Origin: Phialocephala subalpina
Lineage: Eukaryota; Ascomycota; Leotiomycetes; Helotiales; Mollisiaceae
DNA: 38,324 bases
Assembly (NCBI GenBank): GCA_900073065.1
Contig: FJOG01000085.1
Span: 63,665 to 101,988, forward strand
Reading direction: 5' to 3'
Made by a program: the position numbers and the translations under genes. Position 1 is the stretch's first letter; each line of letters starts with the position of its first letter. The notes beneath the pieces are model-generated. The model saw only the letters and a list, made by a program, of their open reading frames with translations, had not been told where the DNA came from and ran no database searches. Below are positions 1 through 13,633 of the stretch, piece after piece.

Positions 1-540
1 AGAATGAGCAAGAGTTGATCCTTGGTCTCCAACTCCAACATTTCCACTAAGACTTTAACCACCTTGATTCACTGCATATACGAAGTACATAGCAGTACCC
101 ATAGCACTGGTATCACTATCGTGACGGGGGAAGCCATTTACGACCAGGGATATTGGCATCGCGGCCAGGCTATGCCATTTGACGACAAGGGAATAGGAGC
201 GTGGATTCGTTATGCGTACGCAGAGGATGCAAAGAAGGGTGTGCAACATGGACTAGAGAACTGAGCTGATCATCCAGAACTGAGCAGCTCAGGGATAAGC
301 TGGTGGAAATGTTGGATCCCCAACAGCAGTGTGACAGTCCTACTGCAAAGCAAGCCCCTCCCTCCAGAATACGCGAATGGCGGATCTCCGAGGTCCTTTC
401 GATTAAAGTTCTGATTAGCAACTCCCTTTGGCGCTGAGAATATCAAACCTGAGTGCTTGAGCGGTGCAGCGGAACTGAGGAACTGCACAAAGCATATTCC
501 TTCGATCGTCACCCACCAACACCGTGTTTGGAAGTAAATG
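1..540 (+). pseudogene. Relic copy A of an unrecognised gene family
   Basis: A reading frame runs from the window start with stops at about 16, 262 and 409. It contains the tracts GEAIYDQGYWHRGQAMPFDD and, further on, DHPELSSSGISWW. The same DNA occurs inverted at 19,885-20,290. When the two copies are translated in this frame, several differences fall at synonymous third positions and the motifs HS.THS, GEA, GYWH and DHPELSSSG.SWW are shared, which points to this as the true coding frame. The differences include indels and are not only C-to-T, so the copies separated by ordinary decay and not by RIP. I do not recognise the family. The start lies outside the window and the in-frame stops make it non-functional. 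Confidence 0.45.
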
Positions 541-738
541 GCTCAAGGAGGGCATTCTATCCCTTCTCTTATGTATAAGACTAGACATCTAAGAGACTCA
601 AGAACAATCATCATTAGTATTCCCAGGCCACAAAGTGTCAAACCTACTTGGTTTGGGGCTCAGCAGCGAGAAGTCGAACAGACAGGACTCCGCTGTGCAT
701 TTCGGCCGCCTAGAGGATCGAAATGCTCCTCGCTTTCG

Positions 739-1050
739 CTATCCCTTTTCGTCATCGGGTCTCGCGGCCATCAACCCAACGGAATCCACGTCCATCAGCC
801 CCGCATCAAGCGCCATCCATGTAGTGAAATACTGTACACCCATGTTATCCGACACGATAGGGGCGTCTAGTAGCCTCAACTGATTCGATTGGTATAATCA
901 TGGACGAGAACCAACACTTCTACCTCCTGGTCATAATCAGAAAGAGCGAATAACAGCACACAACCTCCTTCAAGGCACAGTAGATCGTGTATCCTCGCAT
1001 CAAGCAGAGGATTGTCTGCGTAGTTCGGGCATTGGTCAGTCCCACCTCGT
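739..1050 (-). pseudogene. Gene fragment, function unknown
   Basis: Two protein-like stretches lie on the minus strand in different frames. The upstream one (about 1050 down to a stop at 876-878) includes NYADNPLLDARIHDLLCLEG and LFALSDYDQEVEVLVLVHDY. The downstream one (about 895 down to a stop at 739-741) includes DAPIVSDNMGVQYFTTWMAL and MDVDSVGLMAARPDDEK. They overlap near 880, so a small indel or a short intron separates them. No start codon or signal peptide is evident. The composition is normal, so RIP is not the cause. I do not recognise the product. The plus strand also has an open frame (538-870), but its translation looks less like a protein. Confidence 0.4.
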
Positions 1051-1059
1051 CTCTTAAGT

Positions 1060-1187
1060 CGTCAAGATGCCGCGTCGCCTTGCTCTATTGAATCCTGCCA
1101 ACGGAATGCATTACATCCGAGATGCCTTGAGAAGCTAGGCACACTTGTCCAAGATTCAATTGAGTAAGGCGACGCGGAATCTTGACG
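1060..1187. repeat. Short inverted-repeat element (MITE-like)
   Basis: Two 35-base arms, 1060-1094 and 1153-1187, are reverse complements at 32 of 35 positions and enclose a 58-base centre. The arms start with cgtcaagat and end with atcttgacg. The unit is 128 bp and has no coding capacity. This is what a small non-autonomous DNA element with terminal inverted repeats looks like; a transcribed hairpin is the alternative. No clear target-site duplication is visible. It lies about 110 bp upstream of the Ulp1-like gene start. Confidence 0.55.
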
Positions 1188-1851
1188 GCCCACGGACCAA
1201 GGGGCTTAAGTACATAATGTTAGGCCGTCCCTAATAGCCATCTTTCACCTATTCTTCTTAGTCTTAAGTATAACCGCCTCTTTGTACGGAATATACGCGA
1301 TGGATATAAGCGATTTATTTACTAAATCTTAATTAGATATCGCTTAAATAATAGACGGTTAATAAGATTTATCGAGTCGCTTTTAATAAGACGAGACCTT
1401 CTAATTTGGCGAAGTGATTAACCTTATCTATTTATTTGGATAATTTATCTTTATAATATATTTAAATACTTTAAATAATATTTAATCTCGATTAAAAATG
1501 AATTAAAAGTTATTATATTATTTATTTAGAAATACTAATTACTAATTATAATTTTTAAGATTTATACAAGATTTGTATGTTAAAGTATTATCCGTAACGC
1601 AATATCTTATTTAAGAAATCTTTAATTACTTGAAAAACGATTTTTAATTTGAAATTTAAAGTTTTTAAGAACTCGAGATAAATACTAATATTAAACGGTC
1701 TTCGAAAAAGAGGAAGTCGTTAAATCGCTTATATCGGCTTCTTAAGTCCTTTAAAATACAATCGGATATTCCTAGAAACAAAGTTGAAAATTCACACGAA
1801 GTTTCTAGGGTTAATTCTTAAGTTGGTAACGAATTGGTTACGTGTTAATCT

Positions 1852-1856
1852 GGTTA
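1852..1856. repeat. Target-site duplication of the Gypsy element (left copy)
   Basis: GGTTA here is repeated exactly at 16344-16348, directly outside the right LTR. It falls inside the Ulp1-like reading frame, and removing one copy restores that frame. Confidence 0.85.
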
Positions 1857-2118
1857 TATCACGTGTAGGATTGGGTGTCCTACTGGCGCAGCCTCTGGCT
1901 GGCTTATAGCCACCACCTAAGGCTGCGCAGCCTCCATAACCTACGTAAAGCTCGCGTAAGCTTACGCGTAGCGTAAGAGGTCTTACGAGGGCTATGCGAT
2001 TGTTATTCTTAGGCTATTATTTTGTATATAGGGGCTCTTTGAATCTCTGGCAGAAAAACAAAGATTAATCTAGTATTAATTTGATTTATTGTTGCTTTTT
2101 TCTATTTTATACCTTATA
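1857..2118 (+). repeat. Left LTR of the Gypsy element
   Basis: This 262-bp unit matches 16082-16343 with no net length change; internal landmarks such as ctacgtaaag sit at the same offset (84) in both. Differences between the LTRs are largely C/T and G/A. Confidence 0.9.
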
Positions 2119-2309
2119 TTCTAATTTTTTACTTTAAGGGTTAAGAGTTCGATAATAGTGCACACGAAGTTATAGTTGCTAATAATAATAATAGACAAGG
2201 GGCCCTTACGGATCCTCTTTTAGCAGGTAGTAGCGTTCTTTGCTCTTAGGCTTAGTAACTCTCTTAGAGCTTTAGGGGAAACGGCGAATCTCTTACCTTT
2301 AGGACTCTA

Positions 2310-5300
2310 AGTAATAACGCAGGGGCTACTACTAGTAATCCTCAACAAATTGTTAAAGGCTTTAACCAAACTTTAGACTCTAAACGGCAACTTAATACTA
2401 TTCTAAGTATTACTCCCAGCGTTAAAAACAAAAATACCTTAGTTAAGTCTTTAGGTAAATCTTTTAAGTCTCTAGTTAGCTCTAATTGCGTTTAGGAAAA
2501 GCCCCGAAACCCTTCCGCCGATTAGGCAAACTAGCGCTTTTTTGCGCGATAACAGGAATAATAAGACCTCCTAAACTAAGTCCTCGATACGGTTTAGCGT
2601 TTATAGGCCCAAATTAACGCCGGAAACGACGCGTATCGCTAGCGCGGACTTAAGCGGGGTAAGTTAACCCCTCGCAGAGAGTATATTCGCGACGGATACG
2701 ATTAGGGGCCGGGAAACCCCGCTAACGGACTTCGTGGCCTTTACGCGTTAAGCGCTCTTAATAACGAGAGAAGAGATAATATTCTAGGCATAGAGAGACT
2801 TGTCCGAGCTAGTATTATAAGCCCTGAAATGGACTCTTTAGCCTCTAGAAACCTCCCGATTAGAAACGCGTCTCAAAACCCAAGGCCGATTTTCGACCTT
2901 CCCCTTAAAACACCCGTTTGACTTACCTTCGAAGTATTTATTTCAGATTAGATATTTGATTTTCCTTTAGGCTTTAACGTTAAACTTAAGATACGAAGGG
3001 AAAACCAAGTAAAGTTTATTACTTTCTTTTTATTTTACGAAGGGAAAAATATCGCAAAGTATTAAATCTTTTTTGACGCTATAAAAAACGTTTTTAGAGC
3101 TTAACTTTTCACGTATAACTCCTATTAATTAAGAGTAAATATTATGGCGATACGCTTTAAAATAAACTTAAAAGTAAAAAATAAATAATTTTTCTTATAA
3201 TTTTTTGCTATTAGCCCTTTTGGGGTTCGAATATCTTAGGTAAATTAAAAGTCTTAAGTATATAACCTTATTGCGTTACCTTAAGAACGCGAAATAAATA
3301 TTTTCGCGAAGTTTTAGCGTTTTACTTAAAATAATAATAAAAATAAAATAATATCGGAAGTTTATAATCGAATATACGAGTATAAATAAGACTTATTAAT
3401 GCGTAGAAAAAGTAACCACGTATAAACCCTTTTGAATGTTATTACGAATTTTTTTACGAAAGGATAATAATATAATAAAACTAGTGGGATTTTTCCTTTT
3501 ATAATAAATATACTCTTATAAAACCTTTAAAAGGCTAAGTTATAATTTAAAAACCTTTAGAAGATAAAAAAAAGTTATTTCGATTATAATACGAAAAGGA
3601 AACGCGATGATAAAAATAATGATAAGGATTACGATTTCTTTAAGAAGCTTAGACCTAATAGTAAGAAGGATAGGGATAAACGGGAGTTATATTTTTTTAA
3701 TTAGAGTTTTGGCCCCGGCAAGTTATTTAGCTTTAACTCGAGAAGTAATAATAATAATAACTCGGAAAGAACCTATTGGACTTGTAATAGGAAAGGATAT
3801 TTCTCTAGAGATTCGCGCTACCCAAAGTACGCAAAATGGGCTAAGGAAAACCTTAAGAAGGCTAAGGCTAAGGAAGATTTCCTTAGGGCAAAAAAGAGTA
3901 AGAGGTTAATTAAAGTAATATATAAGAAGGCTTTTAATGCGACGAAGGAGTTTTCCCGGACCCCTTTTAGCTCGGGAAAAAACGTAATCAAATCTTGAGC
4001 ATAAACCGATTTGACGAGATACTTATATGCTTTCTTATTCGAGGGCTTTTTAAATAGGGAGATATAAATACCGAATTAACTATAAAAAGGATAGGAGATA
4101 TTAGCGCCGATAATTGTTTTATTAATAACTACGTGGCGAAAAGGAATAATTTTGTTTTTAACGCTAAGTATAACGTATTTTTTATAACTTTTAATAGATA
4201 TATTTTCTAGGTTTCTAATTACTACGATTTAAATCTTATTATTACTAATAACCGCGGGTAAACCCGTGATTTTAAGTAGCGCTTTTATAGTTACGATAAG
4301 TCGGGTTATAAGATAATACTAGGGAGAAATTAATTTATTAAGAAGGGTACTAGTATTTATAATTAGCCAACGGGGAAATAGGTTTACGCGGTAACTTGGG
4401 ATAATATTAAGGTCTTAAGCCCCTCCGAGTTTACGGAGCTTCTTAGGATCGAACTAAATATCGAAGCTTATATAATTTTCCTTAGGAAAAGAAAATGCGA
4501 TTATTTAATTAATTACGGAAGGTATAAGTACTTAGGTTTAAAGGTAGAATTATTTACCCCCTAAAAGTCGAAAATATCAAGGGTTTTTATAACCACTTAA
4601 AAGTAGGAGATCATTTTGCCGGAGTATCTTTGGGGCTATAAGGATATTTTCGACGAAAAGGTAGCCTTTATTTTTCCCGAATAGGGTAAATATAAACATG
4701 CGATTAAAACAAAGGGTTAAGTACTTTACGGGCCCCTATATAACCTCTTAGAATCTTAGTTTATAGTATTTCGCGATTATATTATAACTTCTCTTGAGAA
4801 GGGCTAAATACGCCCTTTTATTAGCTTTATGGGAGCTTTTATACTCTTTATGCCTAAAAAGGATAAAGGCTTAAGGCTTTGCGTAGATTATAAAGGTCTT
4901 AATAAGGTAACGATTAAAAACCAATATTCTTTATCTCTAATTAATAAGACTTTAAATCGCTTTATAAGTGCTTAGATCTTTATTAAATTAAATTTAAAAA
5001 ACGCTTATTACTAAATACGAATTCGGGGGGAAAACGTTTAAAAGATAACTTTCTGGACTTGTTATAATTACTTTGAATACTAAGTAATATTATTCGGATT
5101 AACGAATATATTAGCGACTTTCTAAGCGTATATTAATGGAGCCCTTTTAGGTTTATTAGACTATTTTATCGTGGTTTATTTAGATAATATTTTAATTTAC
5201 TCTCGAGATTTTATTAAGTATAAATCGTATATACTTTAAGTAATAAAAAGGCTTCGCAAATATAAACTTTATATTAAACTTAGTAAATATAAGTTTAATA

Positions 5301-7848
5301 AGAGGTAAATAAAATTTCTTGGGTTTATTATTAATTGCGACGAAATATACTTAGACCCGGAAAAAATCTAGATAATTATCGAATAATTTAAATCGATTTT
5401 TTTTTGAGAAGTTTAAATTTTCTTAGGATTTACTAATTTTTACCGCCGCTTTATACATGGGTTTTCTGGCGTGGCTATAAGTCTTTTAAGGCTACTTAAA
5501 GGCATAAAAAAGAGTATAAAGTCTAAAGAGTTTATATTTATAATAAAAGCTAAATAAAACTTCAAAGACTTAAAGAAAACTTTTATTAAAGCATTTTTCT
5601 TAATTTATTTCGACTTAGCGAAAAAAATTTATTTGGAAACTAATACGTCGAAATTTGCTATTATAGGGACCTTATTATAACAAGAGGGCCTAAAGGGTAA
5701 TTCGAGGTATTATTAGTATCTTATAATCTTTTTTTCCCGTAAAATTAATAACGCGGAAAAGAATTACGTAACTTACGACAAAAAGCTTCTAGCGATTATC
5801 GAGAGTTTTAAGGAATAGTAATATTACCTTAAAGGTACTAAGTATATTATGGAAGTAATTATTAATCATAATAACTTTAAATACTAGGTAAATACAAAGT
5901 ATTTAAAGGGGTAATAAGCAAGATAAGTTATATATTTTGCCTTTTATAACTTTGAGATTATCTATTAGAAAGGCTTATTAAATTTAGCAAATAAATTAAA
6001 TCGCCGATCGGATTATAATAATAAGTTACTTAAAGAGGCCCTTTAAGATTCCTGGCTTTCTACCTTCCAGAATAAGCTAAAAGAGAAGTTTATAATTATA
6101 ATCCGCGATATTTCGATTAGACTAAAAGTATCTCTAATTATATAACGCTTATTTGCAACGTATAAATCGAGTTTAGCCTTAGTTAATAAGCAAAGAGATT
6201 TTAACCAGGAAGTTTAAACTAGTAAATTGGAAATAGGGGCTAAAAACCTCCGAAACCCCGCTTCAAAGGCTACGAATAATTATTTATCTATAAACAAAGT
6301 TTCTAATGGGGAACATAATAATTAAAACCTTTAATCGTTAATAAATTTAGCTAATTATAAATAATTAATCCCAAGATTATAAATATATATAGTAACGCGT
6401 TTAAATACTGCGCTAGCGCCCTTTATTAACCCCGTCGCAAACTTTATTTTATTATCGCAATAAAACGATAAATATAATAAGATAATACGGGCCAATAAAA
6501 CGCGCAAAAAGAACTCTTAAGGGCAAGAAATTTAGTAAGTCGATAAATAAGGACTTTTATACTAGAATAATAGAGTTTTTATACCTTATAACCCTACACT
6601 TAAAGCCAAAGTCGTAAAGCTTTATCACGATAACCCTTTAGTAAACCACTTTGGCGTAAATAAGACGCTAGAACTTATTCGAAGAGCTTACTATTAGGGA
6701 GGGCTTAAAGACGATATTCGTGATTATATTCGAGAATGCGACGTTTATCAAAGAGTTAAAGCCAAGCGTTACGCGCTTTACGGGCTTCTTAGTATCTTAC
6801 CGTAACTTGCTAGGCCCTAGTCGGAAATATCAATAGATTTTATTATAAGATTACCCCTTTATAAAAATCCTGGCGGAAACGACTTCGATAATATACTCGT
6901 TATTATTTGTTATTACTCAAAAATAGCAAAATATATTCCTTATTATAAGATTATTAACGCTCCCGAGCTAATTACTTTATTATGGGATAAAGTTTTTAGT
7001 AACTTCGGGACCCTTAATAGTATTATTTCGGATTATAATAACGTTTTTACTTTAAGGTTCTAATTTATATTCTATTTTTATCTTTTTTGCAAATAATAAC
7101 TCTTTATAACATTTTATCCTCAGATTAATAGGTAAACAAAGCACTAAAACCAAGTGCTTAAATACTATTTACGCTATTATTATAACGCTAAGAAAAATAA
7201 CTAAGCAAATAAACTCTCGTTTATAGAATTTACTTATAATAATTCGAAGTATTAAACGCTCTAAATAACCCCCTTTAAGGTTATTTACGGTTATAACCCA
7301 TGTTTACCATGGAACCCTAAGGATAAGCTTTAAGGGGAAATACTAGCTGCGCGATAATAAGTAAAAACTATAAGGAAAAAAAGAAAAAACCTTTAAAAGC
7401 TCTAAGATCGCGCGCAAAAAAACAGGGAAAAGTATTACAATAAATATAAGCTTAATAAGCACTTTGCGATAGGGTTATAAGTCTTATTATTTACAAAAAA
7501 CATCCAATTAAAACCAGGGAAACTTGCCCCTAAATTCATCGAACTATTTCAAATTAAGGAGTATATTAATAAGGTTATTTATAAGCTCAAATTATCCTCT
7601 TTATACTCCTAGCTCTACCTTATTTTTCATGTTTCCCTCCTCGAGGAGTATATTACTAGCGCCAGAAAATAGCCAGAAGATTTCCTTATAAACGTTAATC
7701 TAAAGCTCGCCGATAATAATAATAAGCAAAAGTAAAAAGTAAAGGCTATCTTAGATTACAAATAAAATAACCGTAATAAAACCCGCAAATATCTAATTAA
7801 ATAAAAAGAGTAACTAAGAGATTATAATATATAGTTATTAGTTTATCT
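2310..7848 (+). pseudogene. Gypsy gag-pol polyprotein, RIP-degraded (5' part)
   Basis: Gag traces begin near 2310. A decayed zinc knuckle (TCNRKGYFSRDSRYP) lies at about 3770-3815. Reverse transcriptase is clear at 4870-4905 ([11 protein letters not shown]) and 5171-5205 (VVYLDNILIYS, from YLDD). RNase H has FSRKINNAEKNYVTYDKKLL at about 5730-5800. The integrase zinc finger begins at about 6622 (HDNPLVNHFG) with the paired Cys near 6740 reduced to C..Y. The DDE core shows SIDFI (about 6830), SDYNNVF (about 7030) and FIEFTYNNS (about 7220). A chromodomain starts at about 7745 (KAILDY) and includes RKYLIK. The frame is cut at 7848 by the Copia insertion and resumes at 14165. Most stops are former Q or W codons. 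Confidence 0.88.
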
Positions 7849-7853
7849 TAATT
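7849..7853. repeat. Target-site duplication of Copia-1 (left copy)
   Basis: taatt here pairs with taacc at 14165-14169. The two differ only by C to T at the last two positions, as RIP after insertion would produce. With one copy removed, the Gypsy chromodomain reads through as YLNLRNAKELLDFY. Confidence 0.75.
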
Positions 7854-8091
7854 ATTGGTATAATCATGTGATCGCTTGGCGATAGGATGGAGGGGCGGAT
7901 TCAAGGGTGGATAAAGGGGTGGAGCTTTAATCTCTATTACCCTAATAATTATTATCTTAGTATTATTTCCTTAATTATATAGATAGTTAGGTGCCCCTTT
8001 TAAAAAGGGGCAAATAAACAAAAGAGAATATATTTATTAATATTAGATTAAGATCTTAGTGTTTAATGATAACCCCCGGATATTTTAATAT
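7854..8091 (+). repeat. Left LTR of Copia-1
   Basis: This 238-bp unit matches 13927-14164. Shared blocks include catgtgatcgcttggcgata and agttaggtgcccctt. The differences are mainly G/A and C/T. Confidence 0.9.
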
Positions 8092-9190
8092 TAATTAGTA
8101 GTTAATTTAATCGTTTGATTATAAAGTAGCTAAGTTACTTACGAAGAGGTAGTAATTAAATAAAATCGATCGAAAGGAAAAGGCCAAATTGCACGCAATT
8201 TGTAGTTTTAATTGGACGTGAGAGAGAATAGCTTTTGCTTATGCTAACAGAGACCCTTAGACCTCCAAAGGATATTAAGATTTTACGCCCGTCTTATTTT
8301 CCGCGCCTAAAACTAGTTAATCCTTTACTCCACGCTTTACCGCGTATTTCCAGCGAGTACTTCATTGTAATTTGCATAGTAATTACTACGAGCCTAATAC
8401 GAAGACTCGTTGAACTATTATATCTGCCGAGTAAAATACGATCTAATAAATTGTTTTCACCAAGTATAACTATATTCCCTCAGAGTATAGTTCTAACCAG
8501 GGAAAAGCCCTATTATCGACCTATTTTCCCCTCGATTTGATATAATACACACGAGACTAGATATAAAGCTTTAAGGCTAAGGGAGATCAAGATCGGGGAT
8601 TATAAGTAAAATATAGAAAAATATTCTCGGTATAAATAAAGGATATATTCGAGACTAGGATAAACGGGAATACGAGAAGAGATTTGCGTAAGGCTTTGCG
8701 AACGAGCGGAATATAAGTGTCAACAAAACGGTTTATTAGAGTCTCGAAACTGCTAGTAGATATAGCCAACAAGGAAAAATTATCAGACTGGCCAAACAAG
8801 GAAGTTCAAGCAATAAGTTTAAAGGGAAACTTTAACTTATAGCGGAATACACAAGACCCGAAGATAACGGAAGCATAATAGCGAATATTTTTAGTAATAC
8901 TTATCTTATAACTCATTGAACTTAGGGATAAGCTATAGTTACTAATTATGCTTACCTTATTATAATACTAGTTAAAGGCCCTATTAACAGTATTAATAGA
9001 ATATACGACACCTGCAAAATACTCTTTAACGCCTAAAAAGACGTTATCGCGTAGCTTAACCCCGAGACTTTAATACCTAATAATAATTCCACCGTTATTT
9101 ATACTATTAAAAGTTAAGAAAATGCCAAAAATTCTATTATTTCGATTACCCTAGTTAACGTACGGATTTAAACGAGGACTCGCGACCCTA
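8092..9190 (+). other. Copia-1 leader region without a recognised gene
   Basis: About 1.1 kb separates the left LTR from recognisable gag. A 101-codon open frame (8235-8540) begins with MLTETLRPPKDIKILRP after one upstream Met, and a 70-codon minus-strand frame lies at 8587-8799. Neither is recognisable. The first could be an eroded gag N-terminus, since it sits in the expected orientation. Confidence 0.3.
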
Positions 9191-12100
9191 ATGAAAATCT
9201 ATAACAAGAAACTTAAATACTATAAAGGCAAAGATTCACTTAATATATCCATTCGAGTATTTAAGGATTTATATCCTAAGGTAAGCGTTAGATCAAAGGA
9301 ATATTATAACGCGTTCTCGATTATATTTACTAGCGAAGCTAGCGAGTTTTATTACTAGAAACTCGCTGGGAAAAACCTTTCTTTCGATAAGATAATTAAG
9401 ATCATAAGATTAAACTTTAAGACCAAGGAGCGCCAAAACCGAATACTTAATTAATAGAATATGATTACTTTTACTATAATATAATCTCAGAACCCTAATA
9501 AGACGATTCTGGAATATTTTGAGATCTTAAGACGCGAGCTAATCAACAAATAACTTAGTTTACGCGACGAGATATACTCGGAAACTATTATTCGAGATAA
9601 GATTTATTATACTTACCGAGACGCACCGGAATGCCACTATATACTTCTCAGACTATTAGGAAACTTCTAGTTTACATGTGAAGACATACGGATAACTTTA
9701 GCACTTAGGGCAAAAGTCAAATTAAGCCCTAGAGTTTACCCGATCGAGAGAAAGACGCGAGACGGAAAAGACGAAATATTCTTGGTAAACCGGAAATATT
9801 TTGGGAAGAGCATACGATACGAAGACCGCTTTACCCGTAGTACCCAAGGGACAAGATAAACTAAATAAAAGTGCTTTATATATAAGAAACCGAACTATTA
9901 GAATACTTAATATACTCCAAAAGAGAGATAAAAAGTATATATAGTCTTTAAGAGATTATAAAACCCCCCCGACAAAAATACGAATAAAATAATCTAATAT
10001 ATTATTAAATTCGAAGGACTTAAGCTAAACGCTATAAAAGATTACGAGTAATTCGTTAACGAGCTTATAAAGGCAATTAGCTCATTGAGAAGCTATATTA
10101 CATAATCAGATTATTTCCTTACGATATCTTATGGCATGATTGATAAAACTAAGATTATCGAGTTACTTAACTAGTAGTTAATTTTTTATATGTTTACGAA
10201 AACCATAATATACCTAATACCACTGATAATATATACGGATACGGAAATATTCTTAATTACTTGATATTTATTAAGTGTTTTTATAGGCATTATAATTAAT
10301 ACTAGAGTAACTTAACGCTCGATAACCGGAAAAAGCTAATTCTTAGCTTTTTAGCAAGTTCGAAATATTAAACTAAATAAATTACGAGCCAAAAAAGCTA
10401 TTATTAAGTTCGGAATCGGATAGACTTTATTACTTGGCACTATTAACGTTAAAATACTAGTTGGCCAGATTACGTTTCACGTGATACTAGCTAATATACC
10501 ATTTTTACTTTGTCTTCGAGACATAAATAAGCTACGCGTTAAATTTGATAATCTCGATAATATGCTTATTTAAGGTAACGCGCGCACGCTTATTATTAGA
10601 GTATTCGGACACCCGTAGATACTTTTAAACCCATTAGAAAACTTAGTTTATATAAACCAGGAAGCCATGATTATAAAGGCTAATGCGTGTTACTTAACCG
10701 AAATAAAATTATAACGATTATATAAATGCTTTAGATACCTATTAGTAGCGCGATTCATAAGGGTCCTCGAACGTAGAAACTATAACGCAAATTTTAATAA
10801 AATTAAGAGGATAATAAAGTATTACTAATAATATCAAATTAATAGCAAATCTTTAGGACGTTTTAAGTTTATATTACGAGATAATCACGAATTTAATTAT
10901 TCGGTTTATTTAGACGTTTTATAGCTTGATAGTAAAGTGGTATTATAGGTTATAAACGAGGTAACTATATTTCAAGCCGCTAGATTTCTTAAGGATATAT
11001 TAGCTAAAGAGGCTTAAAATGCTTTTTGAGTATATTAGATTAATATTTACTTCAGATTACTAGCGTTTATAATTTATAACCCAAGAATAAACTTTAGCTC
11101 CAAGGAATTCCGAGATAACGCTAAAATCATAGATATTAAGACGAAATAAATACTAATCGAAGTATATAACTCTATTAGATTCGTAAAACGTTACCACGTG
11201 CCACTTAGACGTGCGTATAATATTTTACTAAAGGAATTACCTGATTTTCCGAAGGAGGAAAAGTTATAAATAGCGATTAAGGCCTTAAATAATACTATTA
11301 GCCCTAATGGTATTATGTTTACGCTTTTCGTTTTTGGAGCGTTTCCCCGCATATTATAATGGGATGCCCTAGCCGCATTAATTATAGCCCGAGTAAAAGC
11401 TATAAGAAATACTATAACGGTAATTCGCGAGTGCTACGCAGCTCGCCAGATTACGGACGCTCTGCGAATAAGGAATAATCCTCGGACTAGCTACTTGGCA
11501 GATTTACCTATTAGCTTAAATGTGCTTATATAGAGAAAAGACAAAGGGTAATAAGGATTATTCATGCTATTAGCGGTAAATAAAGAGACTTGCCAGATTT
11601 AATTACCTAATAGACCAAAAAGCTTCCGGAGTACGACTATAAAACCATTTTATAAGGACCCCGATTAAGCGGATAATAGTAACTAACCGGAAGATTTCTT
11701 ATTAACAAAAAATATACCAGAAGATATTACTCGAGAACCAAAAACGTTACGACGAAGCTTAAGACTAACGAAGGAGTAGCCGGTTATAAACGCAAAAGAT
11801 ATTCTTAATTTACCCCGCCTAACCAAAGAAACCCAACCCATTATAAGAAACTCTCGAATAATAATAAAAATCCCATTTTTTGTCCCCGACTCGAACGATT
11901 ATATTTTTATAACGTTTTTCATAAATAGTAGCGTTAGCCCGAAAATAATCAAAAACTTTTTAATTAAAAAAGAAACTCGAGATAAGCAAATATTAATCGA
12001 GCTACGCGCTAAGGGTATTATTATTACTCCCGGCGAGTTATTCGTAATTTCCCGGAGAAAAAAGATTAATAGATTATTAGTAAAAGGAGTATTCGAATTG

Positions 12101-13633
12101 ATTTCTAGTAACTCTAAGGAAATCGGCAACTAACGGATCTTTGGTTCGAGACTAGTTAATAAGGTTAAGGGTATAGGGACCGCAATACCCTATGAGAAAT
12201 CTCGCCTAGTGATTTAAGCATTTAACGATAAAGGCAAGAAAATAATACTTATGTAATCACCGATTATCTAACGAGTTAGCTAACGAATTATCGTTACTTT
12301 GGCCCCGTTACTTAAGAGCAGGGGGATTAGCCTCTACTTGAGAGATATTACCTAAGCCTACGTGTAATTAGTAACCCTATTAGCACGCGTTATATTTGCA
12401 AGACCCCCAAAGGAGATAACCTACGAGTTACTACCAGGTATTATTTTCAAGGTCGTTAAACCTTTTTATAAAGTCCCGGAAGTAAGTATATACTAGTACG
12501 ATACCTATAGCAACTACTATAAGGATAAGCTTTCGATAGAAATATTAATATTCGACTCGTGCTTATTAATTACCCGGAATAAAAACGGCCCATTCGGAAT
12601 AATAACTATATAAACGGATAATATACTCATTTTGGGAGATGATACGTTCGTGGAATTAGAGTATATTAAGCTAAAGAAGGCCAAACTAATAGCTAAGCCT
12701 ATAGAATCTCTCGCGCAGGATATTTTATTAATATTCAATGGGTATAAATTAGTAATAAACGGGAGTAGCCTTAATATCACTTTGTTCTAAAAGGGACAAA
12801 GGAAACGTTTAACTTTTATCGACCTTAAATCAAGCGAATTTAAGTAAGCCTACCTCGAGCAACGCGCCCGAAGAGCATATATAGGCACAATCTATTAACC
12901 AAAGGCTATATTCAATATATCCGTAATAGCTCAATATTAAGACCCCGGACGAGAATAAGTTATAACTCTTAATAAGCGTTTATAATGGCAAATAGATAAC
13001 TTTAACCAAAGGCTCCGATTTATATATATAAACTTATTATTTGCAAAATTATTTGTTTTTGTAAATAGTTCGTTTGCTATAAACGCAAACTATAACTTTT
13101 AGATCAAATACGTCGCGGTACTAGGGAATAAGGAGCATAGCGAGGGGGAATTCGATTTAATGGGGAACGTTTTATACTAAAGCTCGATTAAGTACAAGAG
13201 GATAACGCGCGCAGTTTTAGCTTTAAAACTATACGCGATAATAATAGGGATTAATATAGCGATATCGATTTCTATTACCTTTAATCTCATTATAAAGCAG
13301 CTAAGAGTAAGTTTTATCCCTATAGTTATTTACACCGATTTATTCTCGCTTTACGAGTATATGGTCAAGCTTGGCACTACTAAGGAAAAGCGTCTAATAA
13401 TCGATATTATGGCCATTAGGCAATTATACGAGCGCAAGGAACTCTCGGAGATTCAATAAATTACTAGCAATAATAACCCGGCTAATGCTATAACTAAGTC
13501 TACCGCCAATAAATCACTTGAGTCGCTCATTAGCACTAATCACCTTAACGTCAAGATATAAGGGTGGGTATAGCGTCCTAAGATACAAGAGTCAACTGGC
13601 AAAGGCAGGAAAAAAAAGAAGTATAATCATTAA
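9191..13633 (+). pseudogene. Copia-1 gag-pol polyprotein, RIP-degraded
   Basis: Gag begins near ATG 9191 (MKIYNKKLKYYKGKDS) with a Cys-containing knuckle remnant at about 9870 (KCFIYKKPN). A protease-like LCLRDINKLRVKFDNLDN lies near 10,510. The integrase region shows the spaced H/C remnants near 10,770 and GRFKFILRDNHEFNYS near 10,858. RT carries the Copia signature YLRDITQAYVQS (about 12,340), PPKEITYELLPGIIFKVVK (about 12,400) and QTDNILILGDD (about 12,610). RNase H ends with NNNPANAITKS at about 13,470. Integrase before RT makes this Copia, not Gypsy. Stops are mostly former Q and W codons. Confidence 0.85.

Noticed and set aside
538..870. 110-codon plus-strand frame
   Set aside because: The opposite strand gives more protein-like text over the same region, and the plus frame has no recognisable motif.
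3607..3909. 100-codon plus-strand open frame
   Set aside because: It lies out of frame with the Gypsy gag zinc knuckle, which is read in a neighbouring frame over the same bases. It is an AT-rich shadow.
11899..12780. Two minus-strand open frames
   Set aside because: They are antisense to Copia-1 reverse transcriptase, whose conserved motifs are on the plus strand.
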